Positions 9,129 to 23,178 of a DNA stretch of 64,000 nt are shown piece after piece; within the stretch, counting starts at the first letter, position 1, and the number at the start of each line of letters is the position of its first letter. A program made the translations under genes and the position numbers. This stretch comes from Nocardia aurea (lineage in GTDB: Bacteria > Actinomycetota > Actinomycetes > Mycobacteriales > Mycobacteriaceae). Under the pieces are notes generated by a model. That model did no database searches. It had not been told where the DNA came from and saw nothing but the letters and a program-made list of their open reading frames with translations. The stretch covers positions 62,001 to 126,000 of the forward strand of contig NZ_QCYJ01000021.1 in assembly GCF_003123685.1 (NCBI RefSeq). The letters are read 5' to 3'.

Positions 9129-10373
9129 GTGAGTCGAGCCGAGGAACCTTTCCGGGATGCGCCGATCTTCGACGCTGATCAGCACATGTACGAGACGCCG
9201 GAGGCGTTGACGAGGTTTCTGCCCGAGGAGTATTCGCGTGCGGTGCAGTTCGCGCAGATCGGTCGCCAGACCCGGATCGTGATCAACAACAGGGTCACCG
9301 ATTTCATCCCGAATCCGACCTTCGAACGCGTCGCGGCCCCGGGCGCGCACGAGAAGTTCTTCGCGGGCCTCAATACCGAGGGGTTGACGCTGCGGGAGAT
9401 GCAGGGTCCGGCGATCGAGGCGCCAGCCTCGACCCGGAACCCGGCGGACCGGGTCGCCGAACTGGATCGTCAAGGGGTGGTCGAAGCGCTCAACTACCCG
9501 ACCCTGGCGAGTCTGGTCGAGCATTCGGCCGCCGACGACCCGCAGTTGACCCTGGCGATCATCCACGCGCTGAACCAGTGGATGGTCGAGCACTGGTCCT
9601 ACAACTACGAGGACCGGGTCTTCTCGACCCCGATCATCAACCTGTCCGAGGTCGACGCCGCCCAGCGCGAACTGGCCTACATCCTCGAACACGGCGCGAA
9701 GGCCGCGTTGATCAAGCCGGGTCCGGTCAACGGGTTGCACGGGTGGCGTTCACCGGCGCTTCCGGAATTCGATCCGTTCTGGCGTGATGTCGAATCCGCC
9801 GGTCTGCCGATCGTGCTGCACGCGAGCTATCCGCCGCTGGACGATTACATCGCCAAGTGGGAACCGCCGCATACGGCGAATTTCATGGCGCAGAGCCCGT
9901 TCCGGTGGATGGCGCTGGGGCATCGCGAGATCGCCGACATGATCACCAGTCTGATCTGCCACGGCACCCTGACTCGTTTCCCGAACTTGCGGATCGCGAG
10001 CGTGGAGAACGGCAGCGGCTGGATCTACCCGCTGTTCCACGATTTCGAGGATCTGTACAAGAAGATGCCGCAGAACTTTCCGGAGCATCCCCACGAGGTG
10101 TTCCGGCGCAATATCTGGGTGAGCCCGTTCTGGGAGGGCTGCGTGGCCGACGTCGTCGACACCGTCGGCTGGGACAAGGTCCTTTTCGGTTCGGATTTCC
10201 CGCATCCGGAAGGACTGGCCGAGCCGAAGGGGTTCTGGAAATACGCCGAAGGGATGGACGTTCGGCGTACCTACGATTTCATGGGCGACAACGCGCGCCG
10301 TTTCCTGGGGTTGCCCATCGCGAACCCCGATCCCGCCGCGATCGAGAGCAGGAGTCCCATCCACGCCGCCTGA
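9129..10373 (+). CDS. Amidohydrolase family (amidohydrolase 2) metal-dependent hydrolase/decarboxylase
   Basis: A 414-residue TIM-barrel enzyme. The GTG at 9129 has GAGGA upstream and gives the usual start leading into FDADQHMYE; the longer frame from 9018 adds atypical sequence and would include the operator. Visible motifs are the metal-binding start (DADQH), IVLHASYPP in mid-barrel, the helix region ASVENGSGWI, and the late catalytic motif FGSDFPHPEG. Members include aromatic-acid decarboxylases and hydrolases of the ACMSD-like group; in mycolata such genes often sit in lipid or steroid degradation clusters. The next gene is a convergent FadD-type ligase 12 bp away. Substrate unknown. Confidence 0.85.
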   Translation: MSRAEEPFRDAPIFDADQHMYETPEALTRFLPEEYSRAVQFAQIGRQTRIVINNRVTDFIPNPTFERVAAPGAHEKFFAGLNTEGLTLREMQGPAIEAPASTRNPADRVAELDRQGVVEALNYPTLASLVEHSAADDPQLTLAIIHALNQWMVEHWSYNYEDRVFSTPIINLSEVDAAQRELAYILEHGAKAALIKPGPVNGLHGWRSPALPEFDPFWRDVESAGLPIVLHASYPPLDDYIAKWEPPHTANFMAQSPFRWMALGHREIADMITSLICHGTLTRFPNLRIASVENGSGWIYPLFHDFEDLYKKMPQNFPEHPHEVFRRNIWVSPFWEGCVADVVDTVGWDKVLFGSDFPHPEGLAEPKGFWKYAEGMDVRRTYDFMGDNARRFLGLPIANPDPAAIESRSPIHAA

Positions 10374-10385
10374 ACCGCCACGGGC

Positions 10386-12056
10386 CTATTCGGGCCGCGC
10401 CGCGCTCGCGTCCTCGGCGTCGATGTCCTGGAGGGCGCGGCGCAGCAGTTTCCCGGTCGCGTTGCGTGGCAGTTCGTCGAGGAAGAGCACATCGCGGGGA
10501 ACCTTGTGCCGGGCGAGGTTCGCCTTGACGTGATCCCTGATCTCCTGCGGGTCGCCCTCGGCGCCGTCGGCGAGTACGACGAAGGCGCGCAGACGTTTCC
10601 CGAAATCGCGATCGTCGACGCCGATGACCGCCGCCTCCAGCACGTCGGGACGGGCGACGAGCAGATTCTCCACCTCGAGCGGGTAGACGTTCTCACCGCC
10701 CGAAACGATCATGTCGTCGTCGCGGCCGTCGATGAAAAGCCTTCCCTCGGCGTCGAAATGGCCGACGTCACCGCTGGAGAGCAGTCCGTCGACGGACTCC
10801 TTGTGCCTGCCGTCGGTATATCCGGCGAAACTGAGTCCGCTGGAGACGAAGATCGTGCCCACGACACCGGGTGTCGTGATCCTGTTGCGCTGCTCGTCGT
10901 AGATCGCGACGCGGCAGCCGACCGGTGGACGGCCGACCGTTCCCGGTGCCAGCCGCATATCCTCGGGCGTCGCGACGGCGGCGACGGCGACTTCGGTGGA
11001 GGCGTAGAGGTTGTAGAGCACTTCGCCGAACGTTTCGGCCGTGCGGCGGCTCAGGTCCGGGGAGATCGACGATCCGGCGGCGAAGATCACCCGCAGCGAC
11101 GAGGTGTCGTATTTCGCCAGCACCTCGGGTCCGAGGTCGATGATCCGTTGCAGCATGGTCGGGACCACCACGAGGGTCTGCGCGCGATGTTCGGCCACAT
11201 CGGCCAGCGTTCGGACGGGGTCGAATCTGCGTTGCTCGAACACGATCCTGTTGCCGAGCGCCCAGCCGAGGGTGAGTTGCGACAGGCCGGTGCCGTGGAA
11301 GATCGGTGCGGCCATCACCAGGGTGCCGCCGCGTGGCAGCGGTACGCGATCGAGGAATTGTGCCGATTGCAGCGGCGAAACCTTGTCCCGTGGAGCGCCT
11401 TTCGGGGTGCCGGTGGTCCCGCTGGTGAGGATGACGAGGCCGCCGGGCCGCGCCGGGGCCGGCAGTGGGTCGGTCGAATTCGCCGCGATCAGTGCGTCGA
11501 TGACCGCCGCCCCCTCCGGGACGTCGCCGTCGACCCAGGTGAGTACGCGCGGTGTCTCGGTCCCGATCGCGCCGAGTAGTGCGGTGAACTCGCTGTCGTG
11601 CAGGATCGCGCCGACCTTCTCGCGTTCGGCGACGGCGGCGAGCTGTGGCCCGGCGAATCCGGTGTTCATCAGCAGCACTCGCGCGCCGAGTTTGCCCGCG
11701 GCGAGCAGCGTGAGCACCATGCCCCGATGGTCACGGCACAGCGCCGCGATCACGGTTCCCCCACCGATCCCGGTGGCGGCGAGACCGCGGGCGAGCGCGT
11801 TGGACTGGCGGTCGAGTTCACCGAAGGTGAGCGGTCCGCGTTCGTCCACGATCGCCTCGGCGGTGGGATCCAGGCGCGTCGAATGGGCGAGCACCGTGAC
11901 GAAAGGACCGTAGACGGCCGAATCACGCATCGTCCTGATCATCTCGCCGGGATGACGCCAGTCGAACATCCCGCGTCTGCTCAGGACTCCGACCGCCGAC
12001 ACCGCGTCGGTGACCGGTCGCAGCGCCGTTCGTGGGGACCGAAGTTCCGCCTTCAC
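10386..12056 (-). CDS. Acyl-CoA synthetase / AMP-binding ligase (FadD-like)
   Basis: A 556-residue adenylate-forming enzyme expected to activate a carboxylic acid as acyl-AMP and then acyl-CoA. The GTG at 12056 has GGAGG six bases upstream. The P-loop-like core VILTSGTTGTPKG is near residues 220-235, the adenylate-binding YNLYASTE near 345, SSGDVGHFDAEGRLFIDGR in the hinge region, and the C-terminal lysine in RNATGKLLRR. The N-terminal 60 residues (RRGMFDWRHPGEM) resemble mycobacterial FadD2/FadD12-type ligases. Downstream of the frameshifted solute-binding protein gene by 142 bp, so possibly in one catabolic unit with it. Substrate unknown. Confidence 0.9.
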   Translation of the reverse strand: MKAELRSPRTALRPVTDAVSAVGVLSRRGMFDWRHPGEMIRTMRDSAVYGPFVTVLAHSTRLDPTAEAIVDERGPLTFGELDRQSNALARGLAATGIGGGTVIAALCRDHRGMVLTLLAAGKLGARVLLMNTGFAGPQLAAVAEREKVGAILHDSEFTALLGAIGTETPRVLTWVDGDVPEGAAVIDALIAANSTDPLPAPARPGGLVILTSGTTGTPKGAPRDKVSPLQSAQFLDRVPLPRGGTLVMAAPIFHGTGLSQLTLGWALGNRIVFEQRRFDPVRTLADVAEHRAQTLVVVPTMLQRIIDLGPEVLAKYDTSSLRVIFAAGSSISPDLSRRTAETFGEVLYNLYASTEVAVAAVATPEDMRLAPGTVGRPPVGCRVAIYDEQRNRITTPGVVGTIFVSSGLSFAGYTDGRHKESVDGLLSSGDVGHFDAEGRLFIDGRDDDMIVSGGENVYPLEVENLLVARPDVLEAAVIGVDDRDFGKRLRAFVVLADGAEGDPQEIRDHVKANLARHKVPRDVLFLDELPRNATGKLLRRALQDIDAEDASAARPE

Positions 12057-12132
12057 ACAACACCTCCGTGGTCGTTCAGCGGCCCGGAACGCGCCGGGGT
12101 CCGACTGCCCGAGAGCTTAGCGCACGAAAGAA

Positions 12133-12142
12133 TGAGTATTCA
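12133..12142. promoter_or_regulatory. Possible operator upstream of FadD-like gene
   Basis: TGAGTATTCA is a near-palindrome (one mismatched pair) in an unusually AT-rich patch 77 bp upstream of the ligase GTG. It may be a -10 region or a TetR-type half-site pair. Weak evidence. Confidence 0.25.
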
Positions 12143-12198
12143 CTTATTGCCGAACAGCCTCCCACCCGCAAACACCGGCGCACCATGCTGACCTTCCC

Positions 12199-13562
12199 CT
12201 ATTCGACATCGCTCAATGTCTTGCCCACATCGGCCAGGGTCATGGGTGAGCCGTAGTCGGTGCGGAACTTGTACAGCGGGATGTTGCACCGGAAAAGGCC
12301 GGTGTCGGGTGTGAAATCGGCGGGCCGCCACCCCTCGGGCGTCGCCTGCTCGACATTGAAACAGCTCTTCGGCACGAGGGGATTGGACAGATCTATCCGG
12401 CCCTGGAGCCCGCCCGCGGTCCACGATGTCTCCGAGGACGCCGCGTCGTACACGCATCGGCGGGTGAGGTTGTCGCCGCATTCGGCCGCCGACATCGCGA
12501 ACAACAGCCACGCCGAGATCGCGCGCAGCTGCGGGAAACTCATCCTGGCATTGGGCGCGTACTCGTCGAAAATGGCCTTGACCTGGTGGGTCGCGGTGAC
12601 GGTCTCGGCCTTCTCGAACGGCACGACACCGCCGAGATCCGCGACATTGTTCTGGAAACCGATGGACGCGCCCGCGTCCTTGAGAAACGCGGGGGAGTAG
12701 TTGTTGTTGGTCGCGTCGATCCAGTCGGGTCGGTGGCCGAGCGTGGTGAGCGCCTGCTCGAGCTTGGCCAGCTGGCTGGGTTCGCCGTTGAAGACCAGAC
12801 CGCGCACACCCCGGTCCTTGATCGTCTGCGCGATCGGCATCCAATTCGTCATGCCGACGATGGGGTGCGGGTCGTCGTAGACGATCGTCGCCCCGAGCGC
12901 CTGGAAACTCTCCCTGCCCTTGTCTGCCAGCACCTTCGACACCGGAGAGTCGGCGGTGACGAACCGATCTTGCCGATCGATTCGGGATAGGCCTCCTTGA
13001 CCAGCCAGTGCCGGAAGCCGGTGTAGATATCGTGGCGCGGGAGCGCGGTGGGCGAGGCGCTGAACTCCAGATCGGCTCCCACGCTGCGTGGTTGGACCAC
13101 CTGGGCGGGGAAACTCGGCAGCAGGCAGCTCAGTCGTTCCCGTACCCCGAGCGCGTCCAGTCCGGCCCCACCGCCGACGATGGCGAAATCCTCGTCGCAG
13201 GATTCGAGCATGCGCTGTCGCACCTCGGTGAGGTTGGTGTCGCGGACCGCGACCTCGATCCTGCGCCCCTCGATACCGCCGCGGGCGTTGCACCAGGACG
13301 CGAATGCCATTGCCGCGTCGATGAACTCGGGATTCTTGGTGAAACCGAAGTCGGTGAACACGCCGACGCGGATGGTCTCGGCGGTGACTCCACGGGTGGA
13401 GGCGCGCGTCGGGTTTCCGTCCCGGCACACCGGGCCGAGGTAACCGAATTCGCTCGACAGTGTCGAGATCGGCGAATCGTTCTCCGTGAGTTCGGTGTTC
13501 GTCGTGCCGCAGCCTGCGGCCAACAGTGCCGACACCACAAGCACGAGAAGTCGTCGTTTCAT
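12199..13562 (-). pseudogene. ABC-type solute-binding lipoprotein (type 1 PBP), frameshifted
   Basis: Paralogue of the intact gene at 25619-27016. The ATG at 13562 starts MKRRLLVLVVSALLAAGC, a lipoprotein signal with lipobox LAAGC. The first frame aligns with the paralogue as far as YPESIGKIG, then becomes nonsense; from about 12965 the homologous reading (FVTADSPVSKVL and onward) continues in another frame to the normal stop. Comparison with GKVGFISADSPVSKVL in the paralogue shows one missing base at about 12961-12965. Either the gene is recently inactivated or the base is a sequencing/assembly error; the rest shows no decay. The family binds small ligands for high-affinity ABC import; no permease or ATPase genes are nearby. 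Confidence 0.8.
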
Positions 13563-13614
13563 CCGCGCGGGCCGTTGCTCACACTGCACTTGCTACACCC
13601 CGCGTGCGCGTGCC

Positions 13615-13658
13615 GGAGCGTTTTCGGGCATATTTCCCCCACTGGGGAAAATAGTGTC
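13615..13658. promoter_or_regulatory. Palindromic promoter element shared with 28163-28208
   Basis: An inverted repeat TATTTCCCCC-ACT-GGGGAAAATA (9 of 10 pairs) sits 69 bp upstream of the solute-binding protein gene. Its flanks, GGAGCGTTTTCG on one side and GTGTC on the other, recur at 28163-28208 before the operon with the paralogue. The shared length, about 44 bp, suggests one operator/promoter bound by the same regulator. Confidence 0.65.
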
Positions 13659-13703
13659 CGCTGATGTCTACCGGGACCGACTCCGGTCCCGGGAAGGATC
13701 GGT

Positions 13704-14534
13704 TCAGGTGGTGCCCGCGCTCCTGCCCGAGGAGATCGTCACCGCCTCGCCGTTGAAGTGGCGTCCCCGCTCGGAGGCGAGCAGCAGTGCCACTTCGGCG
13801 ATTTCGGCGGGGTCTATCCAGTCGGAGTTGGGCGGCCCGGAGGCGACCATCGCCATGATGTCGGCTCTGGTGGGATTGTCCTTCTTCGGCATGAGCTGCC
13901 GATAGATGGCGGGGTTGTTGATCATGTCGGTGTCGACCGCGTCCGGCAGCAGCGCGTTGACCGTGATGCCGTATCCGGCGACCTCGATCGACAGGGATTT
14001 GACCAGGCCGATCACGCCCCACTTGGCCGCGGTGTAGTGGGCCATGTGGCGAACACCCATCTTGGCCGCGATCGAGGAGGTCGCGATCACCCGGCCCCAT
14101 CGGCGCTCGATCATGTACGGGACCACGGCGCGCACGCTGTGGAAGACGCCCGTGAGATTGACGTCGATGATGTCCTGCCACATGCGCTCGTCCATCGAGG
14201 CGACGGTGCTGTAGGTGGCGATTCCGGCATTGGCGACCAGGATGTCGATGCGACCGAATTCCTCCATCGCCCGCTCGGCGACCGCGTTCATCTGATCCCG
14301 GCTGCGTACATCGGCCTTGATCGCGACGCACCGACGGCCTGCCTTCTCGACCGATTCGACGGTCGCGGCGAGATCGTCGCCGGTGCCGAGCGGATACGGC
14401 ACGGTCGCGATCTCCTCGTCGATATCGCATACGACGATGTCCGCGCCCGCGTTCGCCATGGTGATCGCGTGCGCGCGACCCTGCCCCCGCGCGCCTCCGG
14501 TGATCACCGCTACGCGGTCGTCGAGTTCTCCCAT
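13704..14534 (-). CDS. Mycofactocin-type SDR family oxidoreductase
   Basis: A 276-residue short-chain dehydrogenase/reductase. The ATG at 14534 follows GAGGAGC. The nucleotide-binding GGARGQGRAHA motif is near residues 13-23, VCDIDEE follows strand 2, NAG is at LVANAGIA, and the catalytic Ser (SSIAAKMG) and Tyr-Lys (HYTAAKWG) are present. The insertion after strand 2 (YPLGTGDDLAATVESVE) is characteristic of the SDR subfamily that keeps NAD bound and uses mycofactocin as external electron carrier. It probably oxidises an alcohol. It lies upstream of, and codirectional with, the solute-binding gene, but a separate promoter element lies between them. Confidence 0.88.
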   Translation of the reverse strand: MGELDDRVAVITGGARGQGRAHAITMANAGADIVVCDIDEEIATVPYPLGTGDDLAATVESVEKAGRRCVAIKADVRSRDQMNAVAERAMEEFGRIDILVANAGIATYSTVASMDERMWQDIIDVNLTGVFHSVRAVVPYMIERRWGRVIATSSIAAKMGVRHMAHYTAAKWGVIGLVKSLSIEVAGYGITVNALLPDAVDTDMINNPAIYRQLMPKKDNPTRADIMAMVASGPPNSDWIDPAEIAEVALLLASERGRHFNGEAVTISSGRSAGTT

Positions 14535-14703
14535 GCTGAGCTCCTCATCGAGTCGGCCGTCGCCGGACGGCCGCGCTCACGAGTTCGTCGGCCACGCCGG
14601 GCGATGCTGGCTGTGCGAGCGTATAGCAGGGGTGCCCGCCGATGTGGAACATCCGCGCGCGGATGCTGTTGCGCGGCCGCGGTATGTGGGTCACGATCGG
14701 CGG

Positions 14704-15147
14704 ATGGGAATGAAACGTGTGTCGGTCCTGACGGGCGCGGTGCTCGCCGCGACCGGATTGTGTTCCGGAATCACCTCGGCCGCACCGCATTCGACGGATA
14801 CGCCGCGAGCGGCCGTCGCCAGGGCCTACATCGACGCCCTCGTCTCACACGACGCGAGTGCGGTGCCCTTCGCGCCCGACGCGACACGGGTCGAGGCGGG
14901 TTTGCAGACCGGATACTCCGGGCCGCAGCTCGCGAACGACCTGAATCACGGCGTGCAGTACCGGGTGATCCAGGGCATTCGGGATCTCACCATCGACGAG
15001 GCCGGTGATGTGGTCACCACCCGGTATCTGCTCGACTCCGGCGTCGCGGGTGTCCGACTGTTGACCGTGGAGATCACCGAGACGTTCGTCATCCCCGACG
15101 GGACGATCCACGCCATCACCGCCACCATCGTGCCGACCGCGGGCTGA
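14704..15147 (+). CDS. Secreted NTF2/SnoaL-like protein
   Basis: A 147-residue exported protein. The ATG at 14704 (or the ATG two codons later) starts a Sec signal: MKRVSVLTGAVLAATGLCSG, with cleavage near ITSAAPHS. The mature part begins RAAVARAYIDALVSHDASAVPFAPDATRVEAG, the helix and loop typical of SnoaL-like cone-shaped barrels, and ends with strands TVEITETFVIPDGTIHAITATIV. Such proteins bind or transform small hydrophobic ligands. It ends against a strong bidirectional terminator. No specific substrate can be named. Confidence 0.75.
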   Translation: MGMKRVSVLTGAVLAATGLCSGITSAAPHSTDTPRAAVARAYIDALVSHDASAVPFAPDATRVEAGLQTGYSGPQLANDLNHGVQYRVIQGIRDLTIDEAGDVVTTRYLLDSGVAGVRLLTVEITETFVIPDGTIHAITATIVPTAG

Positions 15148-15164
15148 GTCGCCCCGGAGACGAC

Positions 15165-15196
15165 AGTGCCTCCCCGCCGGACGGCGGGGAGGCACT
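15165..15196. terminator. Bidirectional hairpin terminator
   Basis: A perfect 14-bp stem (AGTGCCTCCCCGCC with its complement) closes a GGAC tetraloop between two convergent genes ending at 15147 and 15211. Symmetry and position favour termination from both directions despite the lack of a long T-run. Confidence 0.85.
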
Positions 15197-15210
15197 CGTG
15201 TCGGTACGGA

Positions 15211-15792
15211 TCAGTACGCGCCGTTGACGTTGTCCATCGAACCGTAGCGGTGCGCGGCGTAGTTGCAGGCCGCGGTGATGTTGGCGACCGGGTCCCAGAT
15301 ATCGAAGGGGGTGCCCTCGACGTGGTAGGCCTCGAACGTCGGGTCGATCACCTGGAGCAGGCCCTTGGACGGGATGCCCGCGGCGGCGTTGGAGTCCCAG
15401 AGGTTGATGGCCTGGGGATTGCCGCCGGATTCGCGCATCACGTTGCGGTGGATGCCGTCGTAGCTGCCGGGGATGCCGCGCACGGCCATGATGTCGAGCG
15501 CGTGGCGGATCCAGCCGTCGAGGTTGTCCGGGTAGACCGGGGCGGGCGGCGCGAGGAACGGCAGCCCGGGGAACGCGGGGAGCGGCGGCAGGCCCGGTAG
15601 TTCGGGAAGGCCGGGGATCGGGAAGTCGATCGGGGTCGCGGCGACCGGGGTGACACCCGCCGCAACGCTGTCGTCGGCCTGGGCGGTCACGGCGGAGCCG
15701 CCGAGGGCGATGACGCCCGCGGCGGCCACGGCGACGGCGATGCCGCTACGCAGCGACGGGAGACGGAAAGCGGGAAAGCGGGTGTCAGGCAT
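15211..15792 (-). CDS. Secreted transglycosylase-like (SLT) protein
   Basis: A 193-residue exported protein. The ATG at 15792 gives MPDTRFPAFRLPSLRSGIAV and a hydrophobic core, with cleavage near VTAQA-DDS. A Pro/Leu-rich linker (PIPGLPELPGLPPLPAFPGL) precedes a compact SLT-type domain: the catalytic Glu in MRESGGNPQAIN, SKGLLQVIDPTFEAY, and the closing helix NITAACNYAAHRYGS. It should cleave peptidoglycan glycan strands during growth or division. An in-frame start further upstream would bury the signal. This Nocardia-type architecture is close to mycobacterial RPF/transglycosylase proteins, but there is no RPF domain. Confidence 0.85.
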   Translation of the reverse strand: MPDTRFPAFRLPSLRSGIAVAVAAAGVIALGGSAVTAQADDSVAAGVTPVAATPIDFPIPGLPELPGLPPLPAFPGLPFLAPPAPVYPDNLDGWIRHALDIMAVRGIPGSYDGIHRNVMRESGGNPQAINLWDSNAAAGIPSKGLLQVIDPTFEAYHVEGTPFDIWDPVANITAACNYAAHRYGSMDNVNGAY

Positions 15793-16701
15793 GTGCGAAT
15801 CGGTTCCTTGATCGTGTCCGAAGGTGTTCGAGCCGGGTTCGGGCAGTGCTGATACGCGACGGGAACTCGTCGATATGTCCCGTCCGAATCGGTGGTGCAT
15901 ATGCTGTTTTCGGATTTTGTTGTGAGGCAGGCGGCCTGCGCGCGACGCGGGGGAGGTGCCCGGTCGGTGCCGGGAGGTCCGCCGTCGCGGGGGAGAATGT
16001 GCTCACGGCTCGTGCCGCCGGATTCTCCGATGACCGCGCTGTGCGAAACGCATCTGTCGTGCGGTCGTTTCCGAATATGTGTGGATCTACTTATCGGTCC
16101 AACCGAAGTGCGGGTTGTGCTCGACCGGATCTCAGCTTGATCACAAGAGATTAATGCGAGATGAACGGAAGTTGAACGGCAGGAATTGATGATCTTGGAA
16201 AGCCCAGGTCATGCCCTATGGACCGGTGCGTATGCTGGGAGTTTGCCGATAAACCTTCTGTGACCGACCCCACAGAAATAAAAGTCGAACCGTGATCTTC
16301 GGATCGCATTCCGGTAACCGGGCGTGGAGAGAATTCGTCCGGTGACCGCCGAACGCGCGACACCGGTTCGAGTCGAGCGGCGGTCGCCGTCGCGTGCTCG
16401 GCCGTCGGGGGTGTCGACCGGAGGGCGAGCATCCCGGGTGAGGTCGAAGGCGACCGCGCCGGGAGAGGGGCGCGGGTGGGGTACCCGGTCGGCGAGACGC
16501 CCCGCCGGATGCGCTCCCGCCCCGATTTCGTCGCTCGGCAACACGCCGTTGACGGGCTGTTCGCCCCCTTATCCGGGGATACGGGCGAGTAACAGTCGAA
16601 CGCTGTGGGCAGATGACGAATAAAGGTGCAGACTACGCGGAACTGAGAAAATGAAACCCCGCGCCTGTCGACCGGGCCTACTGTGGAGGAAGGAGCGGCG
16701 A
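15793..16701. other. 909-base intergenic region
   Basis: No convincing gene. The part from 16130 to 16320 is markedly AT-richer than its surroundings and probably holds promoters. It contains a perfect 7-bp inverted repeat, TTCTGTG-N8-CACAGAA, at 16256-16277. The part from 16320 to 16650 is GC-rich and may be a long leader of the carboxylase gene. I found no match to the c-di-AMP (ydaO) riboswitch core that sometimes precedes transglycosylase genes. Confidence 0.4.
16256..16277. promoter_or_regulatory. Perfect inverted repeat upstream of carboxylase
   Basis: TTCTGTG-N8-CACAGAA lies within an AT-rich stretch about 425 bp upstream of the acyl-CoA carboxylase start. It could be an operator or a leader hairpin. 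Confidence 0.35.
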
Positions 16702-22167
<5,466 letters not shown>

Positions 22168-22183
22168 TCGGCGAGCCGTCGAC

Positions 22184-22251
22184 AAGGGCGGCCACCATCG
22201 GATCGGTTCGTGTTCGTCTGTGACACGGTCGAATCGGAGGTGGCCGCCCTT
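22184..22251. terminator. Long-loop hairpin after carboxylase gene
   Basis: A perfect 13-bp inverted repeat (AAGGGCGGCCACC with GGTGGCCGCCCTT) encloses 42 bases that can fold further, and a TTT follows. It starts 16 bp after the carboxylase stop. Confidence 0.65.
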
Positions 22252-22432
22252 TCGTCGTTGTCTGCGGTTCCGCGCGCCTGTCACATCGACAATGGCCGGT
22301 GCGGTACGAATACCGTGATCGAACAGTTCGGCTGCTTATTCGGATTCGTACACATCGCGGGGAATTCGCGGCGATCGCCGTGCGAATCCGTTGGTGAAAG
22401 TTCCCATTCGACTATCACTCGACCGGAGCGTC

Positions 22433-23140
22433 ATGAACCGCAAGCCTTCGTATGTTCTCGTCCTCATCAGCACCGTGATCATCGCCTGCACCGGTATCAT
22501 CGGCGCCACGGCGGGCGCGGCACCCGGGGAGGTCGCCTCGGGCGGACTGCGCATCGTCGCCTCGGTAGACTCGAATTCCGTGGTCCCCGCCGGTGATATT
22601 GCGATGAATGTCCCGTTCGTCCACTCGGTCAAGGTTTCCGGGGACTTCTCGGTCGTGATCGACGGCGCCGCACTGCGCGGCGGCGAGATCGTCGCCGGAT
22701 ATCTGATCGGCTGCGCGGTGGACATCTCCAACGGTATTTCGATAGGTATCTCCCCGAGTGTGGCCGTCGGCGTCGGGATCGCCCCCTCGGTCGGCGTCGA
22801 TTTCGGCGTCGATCTCGGTTTGGAGATCGACGCGCCGCCGACGGTCGGTATCGGCGCGGGCGTGAGTTTCGCCATTCAACCGTCCATCGAGATGGAAACC
22901 GGCCTGGCCGGTGAACTTGCCGTGAACCTGGCGCCGGGTACCGTCACGGCGGCGGTGATCGGTGCGACGGAACTGGATTCGGACGTCGAATTCCCCTACA
23001 CCTTCGCCCACAGCAATACGCCGCTGAGCGTCAACGGGTGCATTTCCTCGGCCTCGGCCATGCCGTTCGTCACCGTGCGCGCCGACGCGAGGAACGCCAC
23101 CGCCCAGACGACGGGGTACGGCGCGGCTTTCGGGTTCTGA
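22433..23140 (+). CDS. MspA family porin
   Basis: A 235-residue secreted porin of the mycolate outer membrane. The ATG at 22433 follows GGAG and starts a Sec signal (MNRKPSYVLVLISTVIIACTG, cleavage near AGAAP). MspA-family landmarks are visible: VHSVKVSGDFSVVIDGAAL, GGEIVAGYLIGCAVDISNG, a run of alternating Gly/hydrophobic strands (VAVGVGIAPSVGVDFGVDLG), and the closing CISSASAMPFVTVRADAR. The two conserved cysteines (GCAVD and GCISS) could pair. MspA proteins form octameric channels for hydrophilic solutes. The last codons and stop are part of a tandem repeat (23126-23170). Confidence 0.9.
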   Translation: MNRKPSYVLVLISTVIIACTGIIGATAGAAPGEVASGGLRIVASVDSNSVVPAGDIAMNVPFVHSVKVSGDFSVVIDGAALRGGEIVAGYLIGCAVDISNGISIGISPSVAVGVGIAPSVGVDFGVDLGLEIDAPPTVGIGAGVSFAIQPSIEMETGLAGELAVNLAPGTVTAAVIGATELDSDVEFPYTFAHSNTPLSVNGCISSASAMPFVTVRADARNATAQTTGYGAAFGF

Positions 23141-23170
23141 GCCTTCGGTTTCCGAGCGCTCGGGTTCTGA
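23126..23170 (+). repeat. Three in-frame 15-bp repeats spanning the porin stop codon
   Basis: Units 23126-23140, 23141-23155 and 23156-23170 read AFGF-stop, AFGFR and ALGF-stop in the porin frame. The first unit is the true end of the gene; the next two lie just downstream. The middle unit has CGA in place of TGA. Confidence 0.8.
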
Positions 23171-23178
23171 GACGCCGT

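Noticed and set aside
15793..16300. c-di-AMP (ydaO) riboswitch before the transglycosylase
   Set aside because: The conserved core of that riboswitch was not found on the relevant strand.
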